Source of the DNA: Cupriavidus consociatus
Lineage (GTDB): Bacteria > Pseudomonadota > Gammaproteobacteria > Burkholderiales > Burkholderiaceae
Length of the DNA stretch: 64,000 bases
Assembly: GCF_017814975.1 (NCBI RefSeq)
Contig: NZ_JAGIQA010000004.1
Coordinates: 248,001-312,000, forward strand
Reading direction: 5' to 3'
In this document: piece by piece, positions 36,805 to 46,446 of the stretch
Position numbering within the stretch: position 1 is the first letter of the stretch
Layout of the letters: each line of letters starts with the position of its first letter
The notes under the pieces: generated by a model
What the model was told of the DNA's origin: nothing
What the model saw: only the letters and a program-made list of their open reading frames with translations
Database searches by the model: none
Position numbers and translations under genes: made by a program

Positions 36805-37143
36805 ATGAACCAGAATGCCCCTTCCCCATCCGCCGCCGACGACGAAGCCTTGCGCGTGGCGGTGCGCGCCGAGATCGCCGCGGCATTCGACGGCCGCTTT
36901 CCTGACGGCGTGGCGCTCGAAGTCTCGGATCGCCGGGTCACCGTGCGGGGCTGCGTCGAGGATGTCGACACCGCGCAGCGCATCGAGAAAGCCGCGGCCG
37001 TCAGCGCCGGCGTGCTCGGCGTACACAACGCGCTGTCGCTGCGCCGCGAACCGCGATCCGAAGCGCCGGCGCAGCCCGAGGACAGCGGCATGCAAGCCGA
37101 CCCATCGCAGCGTCCGTACGGACAGATCAACCATAAGGTCTGA
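36805..37143 (+). CDS. Small cytosolic BON-domain protein
   Basis: 112 residues from ATG 36805, with AAGGAG five bases upstream. One BON domain covers residues 10-85 (DEALRVAVRAEIAAAFDG, then LEVSDRRVTVRGCVEDVDT and KAAAVSAGVLGVHNALSL). No signal peptide, unlike the copy at 53548. The C-terminus is polar (RPYGQINHKV). It converges with the PRC-barrel gene. Confidence 0.8.
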   Translation: MNQNAPSPSAADDEALRVAVRAEIAAAFDGRFPDGVALEVSDRRVTVRGCVEDVDTAQRIEKAAAVSAGVLGVHNALSLRREPRSEAPAQPEDSGMQADPSQRPYGQINHKV

Positions 37144-37155
37144 CCCCCGAAAATA

Positions 37156-37182
37156 GAGGCGCCGGATCGAATCCGGCGCCTC
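37156..37182. terminator. Strong stem-loop between convergent BON and PRC-barrel genes
   Basis: GAGGCGCCGGAT, loop CGA, ATCCGGCGCCTC: a perfect 12-bp stem. Read on the minus strand it is followed by TATTTTCG, a weak T-run, so it mainly serves the PRC-barrel gene. On the plus strand it lacks T but probably still stops transcripts. Confidence 0.7.
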
Positions 37183-37220
37183 GTTCATCGCTCGCTGGCA
37201 AGCTACGCTGTCTCCCGGGG

Positions 37221-37679
37221 TCAGCCCCACGGATCGTAGCGGTCCGCTTCCCAATACGGCGAAATGCCGTAGTACTGGTGGATGCTGGTGGCCCACTGCG
37301 AATCGGCCATGCTCGGCCAGTGGTCCTTGTCAAAGCCGGGCGCGGCCTTTAGCCGGTCCTTCTCGACGCCGAGCACGAAGCACTTGCGGCGCGTGTCCAG
37401 CGTCAGCGCGGACCACGGCAGGGCAAACAGCTTCTCGCCGATGCCAAGGAAGCCGCCCATGGCCAGCACCGCATACGCGACCCGGCCACCCAGGATATCG
37501 ATCATGATGTGGTCGATGGTTCCGATGTCGTCGCCCGCCGGATCGACCACCTTGTTGCCCTCGAGCGTATCGGCGGCCATCACGAACGGGCCGGGGCCCG
37601 GGGAATTGCGGTCGATGCCGCCGACGATCGATGCGCCGCGCGGCTGTTCACCGGGGGATTCAGGCTGGACTGGGGTCAT
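37221..37679 (-). CDS. PRC-barrel domain protein
   Basis: 152 residues from ATG 37679 with CGGAGG upstream. The PRC-barrel spans residues ~32-105: NKVVDPAGDDIGTIDHIMID then GRVAYAVLAMGGFLGIGEKL and FALPWSALTLD. A C-terminal extension ends in aromatic residues (YYGISPYWEADRYDPWG). Such proteins are common in stress clusters, with roles in RNA or membrane association not established. It is 45 bases downstream of the 'VAGRF' transmembrane gene on the same strand. Confidence 0.85.
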   Translation of the reverse strand: MTPVQPESPGEQPRGASIVGGIDRNSPGPGPFVMAADTLEGNKVVDPAGDDIGTIDHIMIDILGGRVAYAVLAMGGFLGIGEKLFALPWSALTLDTRRKCFVLGVEKDRLKAAPGFDKDHWPSMADSQWATSIHQYYGISPYWEADRYDPWG

Positions 37680-37724
37680 GGACACCTCCGTTTCGGGTTG
37701 GCTGCAACAAGTCGCTGCAAAAAG

Positions 37725-38330
37725 TCATGGCGTGGGTGGCCGGCTGCCCTGTGCCTGGCGGCGCGCGTCTGCCGGCACCGGCGGCACCAGCGGGTCGAAA
37801 TCCACCCAGCGGCCATCGACCCATTGCCCGTCGGCACGCTCCACGTCCTTGGCGCCTTCCTGTCGCAGCAGGTCGGCGACCGCGGCGGTATCGCCGCTGG
37901 GTACGTGCGCGGCCAGCAGCACGCCGGCGTTGCGCACCGGCGGCTGTCCGGTCGCCGGGTTGCGGCGCCCATCGCGCGCCAGCGCCAGCGCGCCCGCGAG
38001 CGAGCCGAGATACGCGCCCAGGCCCACCGCAAATACCAGCACGAGGACCGACACCGGCGGCACGGCGGCCAGCGACGACACCAGCATTGCGCCCACGGCA
38101 GCGCCGGCCGCTGCGCCGATCACCACGCCGGCAATGGCACCGGCGCCGGACTTGCGCGCGCCAGCATCGGCCGCGTGGTCTCCGCCCATCGCATAGGCGG
38201 CGTGCTGCCCGGGCGGATTGACGTAGAACAGGCTGAGGTCCTGGTCCGCGAAACCGCGTGCCTTGAGGCGGCTGGCGACGGATTCGGCGGTACTGAAGCT
38301 GTCGAATCGACCTGCGACGATGACGGTCAT
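37725..38330 (-). CDS. 'VAGRF'-family protein, transmembrane form
   Basis: 201 residues from ATG 38330. N-terminus MTVIVAGRFDSFSTAESVAS matches the soluble paralogue at 29074-29535. A Gly-zipper-like hairpin follows (IAGVVIGAAAGAAVGAML, then VSVLVLVFAVGLGAYLGSL), and the C-terminal domain ends with QWVDGRWVDFDP, matching QWTDFDP in the paralogue. The central hydrophobic part would insert in a membrane, with both other domains on one side. Function unknown. Confidence 0.75.
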   Translation of the reverse strand: MTVIVAGRFDSFSTAESVASRLKARGFADQDLSLFYVNPPGQHAAYAMGGDHAADAGARKSGAGAIAGVVIGAAAGAAVGAMLVSSLAAVPPVSVLVLVFAVGLGAYLGSLAGALALARDGRRNPATGQPPVRNAGVLLAAHVPSGDTAAVADLLRQEGAKDVERADGQWVDGRWVDFDPLVPPVPADARRQAQGSRPPTP

Positions 38331-38373
38331 GCTGGCTCCATGGCTTGTTGATCGGAATCGCCCGACGGCTACC

Positions 38374-39207
<834 letters not shown>

Positions 39208-39244
39208 TCAAGCAAAGGATGGATGGCGCGCGCAACGCGCGATG

Positions 39245-40078
39245 TCACGCCCTACCGGGCTGGCGCGGGAACCTGACGGCGATGCAGACGCTGATCCTGT
39301 CCGCTTCGCAGCCGTCGCTTTCGGCGCTGAGCTGGGCGCCATGCATCTCGACCATGCGCCGCGTGAGCAGCAGCGCGGTGCTCTGCCGCGCCGGCGTGGC
39401 ACCGTCGGCCGCGGCGCGGCGGCCGAAGAAGTCGGTCAGCGCCGCCAGCCGGCTGGCGCTGCGTTGCTGGTCCAGCCGCGGGCTCTCGGTGATGCGCAGC
39501 TTCACGTGGGTGGGCTCGCCGAACAGATGCATCGCCACCGACCCACCCGCCGGCGCGCGCCAGATGCAGTGCACCAGCAGGTGCCGCAGCAAAGGGATGA
39601 GGCGGGTCGCGTCACCGTCGATGCCATACGCGCCATCGCCCGCGCCGTCGGTGGTGACGGGGGCCAGCAGCACTCCTCGGGCCTCGGCGGCCGGGCGCCG
39701 GTCGGCAATGGCCTGCGCGGCCGCGTCGAGCAGGTCGACGCGCTGCCAGCTGGGCGCGCGCTCGTCGGCCAGCAGGCGCACCGATTCTTCCATTTCCTCG
39801 ATCAGCGCCAGTTGCTGCTGGGTGCCCGCGCGGATCCCGTCGAGCGCACGCTGCGCCGGGGCCGGCGCCGTATCGAAGGCGCGGTCCAGCACGTAGGCCC
39901 AGCTCTGGATGGCATTGAGCGAGGAACGCAGGTCATGTGCCGACTGCTCGATCAGGGTGTTGACTTCCTGCACCACGCGCACCGCGGCCGTATGGGCGGA
40001 GTCCGCGCCCCTGGCCACATTCGTGGAATGATCGTCGGAAACGTCCGGCTGGTTGGACGGCGGCTGCGGTTGCGTCAT
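39245..40078 (-). CDS. Histidine-kinase-like sensor with degenerate ATPase domain
   Basis: 277 residues from ATG 40078. A HisKA-type helix holds the phospho-acceptor region SAHDLRSSLNAIQSWAYVL, and an HATPase-like fold follows. Its nucleotide-binding residues are missing: where kinases have N-L-L-x-N-A there is HLLVHC, and the DTGxG box is replaced by ITESPR. No transmembrane helix is seen. It lies 103 bases downstream of an NtrC-type regulator on the same strand. Probably a phosphatase, decoy or unrelated regulator rather than a standard kinase. Confidence 0.75.
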   Translation of the reverse strand: MTQPQPPSNQPDVSDDHSTNVARGADSAHTAAVRVVQEVNTLIEQSAHDLRSSLNAIQSWAYVLDRAFDTAPAPAQRALDGIRAGTQQQLALIEEMEESVRLLADERAPSWQRVDLLDAAAQAIADRRPAAEARGVLLAPVTTDGAGDGAYGIDGDATRLIPLLRHLLVHCIWRAPAGGSVAMHLFGEPTHVKLRITESPRLDQQRSASRLAALTDFFGRRAAADGATPARQSTALLLTRRMVEMHGAQLSAESDGCEADRISVCIAVRFPRQPGRA

Positions 40079-40181
40079 GATCGGATTGGCGTCTGGTCGG
40101 CCAGGTTGGCTGCTTGGCGTAGAAGCAAGAAACGTGCTGCGCGCAGCGCTGGGAGCCAGCCCGCATGTCGTTCCAGGCGAG

Positions 40182-41582
40182 TCAACCGGTCGCGGAGGAT
40201 CCCGTGTCATTGCGCGAGGCGCGCAGCCACTCGGGCAGCTCCCCGCGGGCGGCATAATCTTCCAGCCGGTTGTACAAAGTCTTCAGGCTGATACCGAGGA
40301 TCTCGGCAGCATGCTTCTTGACGCCGGCGCACTGCTCCAGCGTGGCGAAGATCAGCTGGCGGTCGGCGTCGGCCAGCGACATCCCTACCGGCACCGATAC
40401 CACCGCCGCGCCAGGAGCCTGCGTGGCCGCCACCTGCAGCGGCACCTGCACCTCGGTAATGAGGTCCTCGTCGGCCATGATAAAGGCGCGCTGCACGAAA
40501 TTGCGCAGCTCGCGCACATTGCCCGGCCAGGCATGCAGGCGCAGGCTGTCGAGCACGTTGGGAGCGAAGCGCCGCTGCGTGCCCTGCTCGCCATTGAGCT
40601 GGTCCAGCATCAGGTTGGCGATCTGGATCACGTCGTCGCCGCGCGCGCGCAGCGGCGGCAGCTCCACCGGGAACACATTGAGGCGGTGGAACAGGTCGGC
40701 GCGCAGCTTGCCGTCGGCCACGGCCTCTTCGGGGTTGCGGTTGGTGGCGGCCAGCACGCGCACGTCGGCATGGCATTCGCGGTTGGTACCCACGCGCATG
40801 AAGGTGCCGGTCTCCAGCACGCGCAGCAGCTTGACCTGCAGTTCGGCCGGCATCTCGGTGATTTCGTCGAGGAACAACGTGCCGCCGTCAGCGCGCTCGA
40901 AATAGCCCTTGTGCTGGCGGTCGGCGCCGGTAAAGCTGCCGCGCTCGTGGCCGAACATCTCGCTTTCGATCAGCGTGGGGGAGATCGCGCCGCAATTGAC
41001 CGCGAGGAAAGGCTGCCGGCGCCGCGACGACAGCTCGTGCACGGTCTGCGCGGCCAGTTCCTTGCCAGTGCCGCTTTCGCCGATGAGCAGCACCGTGGCC
41101 TCGGTGGGCGCCACGCGCGCGAGCTGGTCGTAGACCGTCTGCATCACCTCCGAACTGCCCATCAGCCGGCCGAAGCGGCCGTAGCGGCGCAGTTCGCCGC
41201 GCAGCGAATGGATCTCGGCGCGCAGCTCGCCGGTGGTAGCCAGGCGCTTGAGCACGGTCTGCAGGCGCGCCACGTTGATCGGCTTGACCAGGTAGTCGGT
41301 AGCGCCGGCGCGCAGCGCCTCGACCGCGCTTTCGACGCTGGCATAGCCGGTGGTCAGGATCACTTCGACGCCGGAGGCGCCGACCTCGTCGAACAGTTCC
41401 ATGCCGTTGCCGTCGGGCAGGCGCAGGTCGGCGACGATCGCGTCAGGCATGTGCCAGCCGAACTGCAGCCGCGCTTCGCGCAGGCTGCCGGCGGTGGCGG
41501 AAGTGAAACCTTCCATGGCCACGATCTCCGCCAGCGCGGCACATGCGTTTTCATCGTCATCGACAATCAGGATGTGGGGCAT
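40182..41582 (-). CDS. NtrC-family sigma-54 response regulator
   Basis: 466 residues. Receiver domain 1-115 with the acidic pair VDDDE, phospho-acceptor D52 (VADLRLPDG) and YLVKP. AAA+ domain with Walker A GESGTGKE, sigma-54 loop GSFTGA, and Walker [14 protein letters not shown]-terminal Fis-type [22 protein letters not shown]. It activates sigma-54 promoters when phosphorylated, but the adjacent sensor-like protein has no functional ATPase, so its kinase may be elsewhere. Divergent from the REC-less relative at 41928. Confidence 0.92.
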   Translation of the reverse strand: MPHILIVDDDENACAALAEIVAMEGFTSATAGSLREARLQFGWHMPDAIVADLRLPDGNGMELFDEVGASGVEVILTTGYASVESAVEALRAGATDYLVKPINVARLQTVLKRLATTGELRAEIHSLRGELRRYGRFGRLMGSSEVMQTVYDQLARVAPTEATVLLIGESGTGKELAAQTVHELSSRRRQPFLAVNCGAISPTLIESEMFGHERGSFTGADRQHKGYFERADGGTLFLDEITEMPAELQVKLLRVLETGTFMRVGTNRECHADVRVLAATNRNPEEAVADGKLRADLFHRLNVFPVELPPLRARGDDVIQIANLMLDQLNGEQGTQRRFAPNVLDSLRLHAWPGNVRELRNFVQRAFIMADEDLITEVQVPLQVAATQAPGAAVVSVPVGMSLADADRQLIFATLEQCAGVKKHAAEILGISLKTLYNRLEDYAARGELPEWLRASRNDTGSSATG

Positions 41583-41927
41583 ACGATCCGTCAGTGAGAC
41601 CTAATGGAAACTTGGGCGAAACCAGCAAAAACGCCTGTCCGATTTCCGGCCGGCACCAGGTGCTGTTGCCGCCGCGCTGCATGCGAAGCGCGGCAGCATG
41701 CCGATCAATTCAGGACAGGGGCGGCACGGTTCCGACTGTGTACTGCCAGTCCACTGCGTAATGCAAGTCTAAGCGGGGCCTGACGCCGTGATTGCCGGTG
41801 TCTGTCTGACACAGCTGTCGGAACTTTCCGCGCGGGACCGCGCGGCTATGGCAAGGCCCTGTGGCAAAGGCTAGCATAGGAACTTCCCACCCTCACACGA
41901 CAAGCTCGCCAAGCCCTGCCTTCGATC
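41583..41927. other. Intergenic region between the two sigma-54 activator genes
   Basis: 345 bases with no supported gene. An inverted repeat GTGTC-TGTCT-GACAC lies at 41798-41812. A second TGTC unit at 41816-41819 gives TGTC repeated three times in 20 bases. It is a plausible operator for the divergent pair. Confidence 0.5.
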
Positions 41928-42980
41928 GTGCCAGTGACCACCACGCCTCCGCGGCGCAGCGCCGCCGTCCCTGCCACAAGCCGCCAGGCCACTCTCTCCC
42001 CTGCGGTCGGGGAAGGCGCGCCGCGCCGCGCCGTGCCTTCGCAGGTGTCGCTGCTGTGGGAAAGTACCGCCCCGGCCATGCAGCGCCTGATGGCCCAGGT
42101 GGAGCGGGTGGCGCCGACCGATGTCACCATGCTTGCAGTAGGGGAAAGCGGCTCGGGCAAGGAAGTGGTGGCGCGCGCCGTGCACGAGCGCAGCGCGCGG
42201 CGCAACGGCCCCTTCATCGCCGTCAACTGCGGCGCGATCCAGCCGACGCTGATCGAGTCGGAGCTGTTCGGGCACGAGAAAGGCGGCTTTACCGGCGCGA
42301 TCGAGCAGAAGGCGGGGTATTTCGAGCAGGCGCAGGGCGGCACCCTGTTCCTGGACGAAGTCACCGAAATGCCGCTCGAGATGCAGATCAAATTGTTGCG
42401 GGTTCTGGAAAGCCGCACCTTCCACCGCGTCGGCGGCGATACGCTGATCGTCACCGACGTGCGCATCCTGGCCGCGACCAATCGCGACCCGGTCGAGGCC
42501 GTGCGCACCGGGCAACTGCGCGAAGACCTGCTGTACCGGCTGGCAGTGTTTCCGCTGCATATCCCGCCACTGCGGGAGCGCCCCGACGATATCGTGCCGC
42601 TGGCGCGGCACTTCCTCGCCGAATACAACGCGATGGAACACAGCGACAAGACCTTCTCGGCCGCTTCGCTCGACCGGCTGGTGCGCTATGACTGGCCGGG
42701 CAACGTGCGCGAGCTGAAGAACGCGGTCTACCGTGCCTTTATCCTGGCCGACAAGGTGGTCGAGATCAGCAATCCCAACCTGGCCACGCAGCCGCCGCGG
42801 CCCACCACCGTGGACGGCGTGGTCAACGTGCGCGTGGGCACCACGCTGGCCGATACCCAGCGCGAGATCATTATGGCCACGCTGGCGCGCTTCGACGGCG
42901 ACAAGCGCCAGGCGGCGCGCGCCCTCGGCATCAGCCTGAAGACGCTGTACAACCGGCTGGACGCCTACCGGTCGCTCTGA
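41928..42980 (+). CDS. Receiver-less sigma-54 activator
   Basis: 350 residues (start GTG 41928, weakly supported; GTG 41934 is the alternative). The N-terminus has only ~38 residues and no receiver or sensory domain. The AAA+ domain is intact: [14 protein letters not shown] and [12 protein letters not shown]. The C-terminal HTH is [18 protein letters not shown], and the core [11 protein letters not shown] is identical to that of the NtrC-type regulator next door. It may act constitutively or as a partner for the same targets. It converges with, and overlaps by 16 bases, the hybrid kinase gene. Confidence 0.88.
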   Translation: MPVTTTPPRRSAAVPATSRQATLSPAVGEGAPRRAVPSQVSLLWESTAPAMQRLMAQVERVAPTDVTMLAVGESGSGKEVVARAVHERSARRNGPFIAVNCGAIQPTLIESELFGHEKGGFTGAIEQKAGYFEQAQGGTLFLDEVTEMPLEMQIKLLRVLESRTFHRVGGDTLIVTDVRILAATNRDPVEAVRTGQLREDLLYRLAVFPLHIPPLRERPDDIVPLARHFLAEYNAMEHSDKTFSAASLDRLVRYDWPGNVRELKNAVYRAFILADKVVEISNPNLATQPPRPTTVDGVVNVRVGTTLADTQREIIMATLARFDGDKRQAARALGISLKTLYNRLDAYRSL

Positions 42981-44911
42981 GACGGCGATGCGCCCGTGGC
43001 CGGATCGGCCAGCGCGCGCAACAGCGCGTCGATCGCCAGCGGCTTGGTCAGATGCGCATGGAAGCCGGCCAGCCTGCTGCGCCGCTGGTCCTCCGCGGTA
43101 CCGCGCCCGGTCAGCGCCAGGAAGCGCACCTCCGCGCGGCAGGTCTGGCGCAACGCCTGCAGGACTTCATAGCCCGACATGTCGGGCATTTCCAGGTCCA
43201 GCAGCACGCAGTCCGGGCGGAAGCTGTCAGCCAGCGCCAGCGCCTGGTAGCCGCCATGGGCCGCGCGCGCATCGTGGCCGAGCATGATCAGCAGTTCGGC
43301 CATGCTGTCGGCGGAATCGGCATTGTCGTCGACCACCAGCACGCGCCGCCGCGGCGGCGCTCCTGTCGCCGGAGCCGCCGCTTCGCGGCGCGGCGCGCCG
43401 GCGCGCGGCAGGATCACGGTGAAGGTGCTGCCCTTGCCCGGCCCGGCGCTGTCGGCCTGGATCGCGCCGCCGTGCGCTTCGACCACGGCCTTGGCCAGCG
43501 CCAGCCCGACGCCGAGCCCGCTGCGGCTGCCGGCCTCGGCCTCCTGCGAGAACAGGTTGAAGATCCGGTCCAGCGCCGCCGGCTGCAGGCCACGGCCGGT
43601 ATCCGATATGGTTGTCACCACGCGCGCCGGCTGCACCTGGACCCGCACGCTGATGGTGCCGCCGCGCGGCGTGTACTTGGTGGCGTTGCTGAGCAGGTTG
43701 AGCAGCACCTGTCCCAGCCGGTTGGCATCGGCGCGCACGTGCGGCGATACCGCAGGCAGCTCCGCCAGCAACTGCTGGCCCGCGGCATCAAGCACCGGCC
43801 GGATCGCCTCCAGGCTGTTGCTGACCACATCGTTGTAAGACGTCGGCGTCAACTCCATCTTCATCTTGCCCGCGGTCACGCGGCCGACATCCAGCAGGTC
43901 ATTGACCAGCCGCTCAAGCTGGCGCAGCTGCCGCTCGATGATCGCGGCGCAATGGCGGATGCGGGTATCGGTATCCGGCGTGAGCGCGATCACCTCGACC
44001 GCATTGCGCACGGGTGCGAGCGGGTTGCGCAGTTCGTGACCAAGAATGGCAAGGAAGGATTGCAGGCGCCGGTTGCCGGACTCGAGCAGCTCGAGGCGCA
44101 GCGCGTCGCTGATGTCGCGCGCGGTCCAGAGCAGCCCGACCGGGCAGCCTGCGGCATCGCGCACCAGCACCATGCGGGTCTGGCAGCGCACGATCGCGCC
44201 ATCCTGGCGTGCCAGGCGCTCGTCGCCGGCCCACTGGCCGCAGGCGCGCGCGGCTTCGAGCGCCGCGCGGTCACGCCCGGCCGCGGCATCCGGCCCGGTG
44301 TACAGCAGCGCCAGCGGCTTGCCGATCGCGTCGGCCGCCGCGTATCCGGTCACGGCCTGCGCGCCGACGTTCCAGCTGCGGATGGTGCCATCCAGGTCCA
44401 GTTCGCAGACCGCGGTGCCGGGCAAATTGTCGGCCAGCAACTGCAGGCGCGACTCGGCCAGGCGGGCGTGCTCGGACGCGGCTTCCTGCACGGTGATATC
44501 GCGGCAAGCCACCACGAAGCCGCCTGCGCTCGCATGCATGACACAGGCGGCCTGCAACTGGCTGCCGTCCTGGCGCACGCGCCAGCCCCGGTCGCGGGCG
44601 CTGCCGGCTCGCGCCGCAGCCTGCTGCCACTGCAGCGGCAACCCGGCGGCGATATCGTCGGCGCGATGCAGGCAGGAGAAATGGCGGCTGGCGATGTCTT
44701 CGGCGCGGTAGCCGAATACGCGCCGCGCGATGTCGGGCCATGCCACGATGCGGCCTTCTGCATCCGTTTCGAACACCGCCACGTCCTCGACCGCATCCAG
44801 CAGGCGCCGGTATTGCTCAGCGGCAGGCTGGCCGGCTTGCCCGGAGAGAACGCCTCCCGCCGCTGCCAGATGTGGCGCGCGGCCATCTTTTGCCGCTTCC
44901 GGCTCCGACAT
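42965..44911 (-). CDS. Hybrid PAS sensor histidine kinase with receiver domain
   Basis: 648 residues from ATG 44911. Two PAS domains (~35-150 and ~160-285) are followed by a HisKA domain ([19 protein letters not shown]), an HATPase with [20 protein letters not shown] and [10 protein letters not shown], and a C-terminal receiver with phospho-acceptor in [11 protein letters not shown] and K in LTKPL. No transmembrane segments: cytosolic. It may phosphorylate the sigma-54 regulators nearby or its own receiver. It converges with the REC-less sigma-54 activator. Confidence 0.9.
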   Translation of the reverse strand: MSEPEAAKDGRAPHLAAAGGVLSGQAGQPAAEQYRRLLDAVEDVAVFETDAEGRIVAWPDIARRVFGYRAEDIASRHFSCLHRADDIAAGLPLQWQQAAARAGSARDRGWRVRQDGSQLQAACVMHASAGGFVVACRDITVQEAASEHARLAESRLQLLADNLPGTAVCELDLDGTIRSWNVGAQAVTGYAAADAIGKPLALLYTGPDAAAGRDRAALEAARACGQWAGDERLARQDGAIVRCQTRMVLVRDAAGCPVGLLWTARDISDALRLELLESGNRRLQSFLAILGHELRNPLAPVRNAVEVIALTPDTDTRIRHCAAIIERQLRQLERLVNDLLDVGRVTAGKMKMELTPTSYNDVVSNSLEAIRPVLDAAGQQLLAELPAVSPHVRADANRLGQVLLNLLSNATKYTPRGGTISVRVQVQPARVVTTISDTGRGLQPAALDRIFNLFSQEAEAGSRSGLGVGLALAKAVVEAHGGAIQADSAGPGKGSTFTVILPRAGAPRREAAAPATGAPPRRRVLVVDDNADSADSMAELLIMLGHDARAAHGGYQALALADSFRPDCVLLDLEMPDMSGYEVLQALRQTCRAEVRFLALTGRGTAEDQRRSRLAGFHAHLTKPLAIDALLRALADPATGASPSQSDR

Positions 44912-45130
44912 GGACAAACCCTGTGTAGTGGTGGACGAACATGGCAGGCCGTTCGATACGATGCGAACGGCATGGCACCATGGCTGGCATGCGGTACGCA
45001 TTCGGCACGGCTAAATGCCCGCCAGTCGGCGGGCATCCAGATCCATGATAGGTGTTCGTGGCACCGGTCGCGACCGCGGCACCCGCGAAGCGGTGTGCGG
45101 GCTGCCGGTGCCACAGTGACGGCCGGTGGC

Positions 45131-46138
45131 CTAGCGTCCCCGGCGCAGCTGCACCATGGCCGCCAAAGCGGCGGATGCGCCGACGACCAGCGCGGTGGCG
45201 AGCATGGGATGCCGCGCGGTGGTCGTGTAGGGGCACGACTGCAGCGCGGTGCGCGTGCCGCTTCGCTCCTGCAGGCCGCTGCCGCTGCCGTACAGCGTGT
45301 TGTCCTCGAGCGGGCCGGCCGGGTGGCGCGTCTGCTGGGCACGGCCCATGAAACGACGCATGAAGCGGTCAAAGGTATGCGGCGTGTGATACGCCGCCGC
45401 CGAGAAGGCCTTGGCCGCACCGCCGACGAAAAGATCGCGGCGCGGATTCTCGGCGGCGAACAGGATCGCATCGGCGGCCAGCGCCGGGTCGTACAGCGGC
45501 GGCGGCAGGCGCGGCTCGACGTCGAGGAAGTTCTTTGCATGCATGGCCAGCGGCGTTTCCAGGCCGGCGGGCTTGATCAGCGTGATGCTGACCGGTGCCT
45601 GTTCCTGCTCCAGCTCCAGCCGCAGCGAATCGGTAAAGCCCTTGATCGCATGCTGGGAGGCCGCGTACGCGCTCTGCAGCGGCAGCGGCCCGTCGGAGGC
45701 CTCGCTACCCATGTTGATGATGGTGCCGCCGCATTCGCGCAGGTGCGCGGCCGCCGCCAGCGAGCCATGGACGGTGCCCCAGTAGTTGGTGTCGAACAGC
45801 CGCCGCTGATCTTCCAGCGGCACGTCGCCGTGACGGCCGAAGATCGTCACGCCAGCGTTGTTGATCCAGGTGTCGAAGCTGCCGAAGCGCTCGATCGCGG
45901 CATGCGCGACCTTGGCGACGTCTTCGTGCCGGCCTACATCGGCAGTGACCGTGATGACTTCGGCGCCCTGCTCGCGCAGCTCTTCGGCCAGTTTGTGCAG
46001 CGAATCCTCGCTGCGCGCTACCAGCACCAGCCGCGCACCGCGCGCGGCGGCCTTGCGCGCGGTGACCAGGCCCACGCCGCTGGTGGCGCCGGTCAGCACG
46101 ATCACCTGCGAGCCGATTTTCTTCAGGGTGGGTTTCAT
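45131..46138 (-). CDS. SDR-family oxidoreductase with C-terminal membrane segment
   Basis: 335 residues. N-terminal SDR domain: LTGATSGVGLVTARKA, NNAG in WINNAGVT, and the catalytic serine/tyrosine-lysine in MGSEASDG and YAASQHAIKG. After ~260 a linker with PHTFDRFMRRFM leads to a hydrophobic C-terminal segment (MLATALVVGASAALAAM), so it may be membrane-anchored. NAD(P)-dependent; substrate unknown. It is divergent from ligD. Confidence 0.85.
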   Translation of the reverse strand: MKPTLKKIGSQVIVLTGATSGVGLVTARKAAARGARLVLVARSEDSLHKLAEELREQGAEVITVTADVGRHEDVAKVAHAAIERFGSFDTWINNAGVTIFGRHGDVPLEDQRRLFDTNYWGTVHGSLAAAAHLRECGGTIINMGSEASDGPLPLQSAYAASQHAIKGFTDSLRLELEQEQAPVSITLIKPAGLETPLAMHAKNFLDVEPRLPPPLYDPALAADAILFAAENPRRDLFVGGAAKAFSAAAYHTPHTFDRFMRRFMGRAQQTRHPAGPLEDNTLYGSGSGLQERSGTRTALQSCPYTTTARHPMLATALVVGASAALAAMVQLRRGR

Positions 46139-46446
46139 CTGCCGCTTCCTCCTCGGGATGGTTTCCGGCGCGGCGCCAGGCGTGACAACGGTTCATCACC
46201 AGTAAAGCACCGCAGATAACCATCGCAAATTGCGTTCCCATGGGCGCCGGCCCCCCGGCGCGCGCCGGAGCTGAAGCAGGCGCGCAGCAGAATTACAACG
46301 TCCGGTAAGAACCACATGCCGGCCGGCGCGCGTTGCCGTGTGCGGGACGACAGGGCGCCATCTTTTCCAGTGTAGGACTGGCGCCGATTTCGGTAGCGCC
46401 ATGTGCTGCCTAAGCTGGATGCATCTTCTCCCAACCGGCGACAGCC
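46139..46446. other. Divergent region upstream of ligD
   Basis: 308 bases without a supported gene. It contains an interrupted inverted repeat, GGCGCCA at 46354-46360 and TGGCGCC at 46379-46385 (18-base gap), about 62 bases before the ligD ATG. No clear sigma-70 promoter was seen. Confidence 0.5.

Noticed and set aside
43052..46219. 1055-residue plus-strand frame over the hybrid kinase and SDR genes
   Set aside because: Composition is that of an antisense shadow. The minus-strand genes contain clear catalytic motifs.
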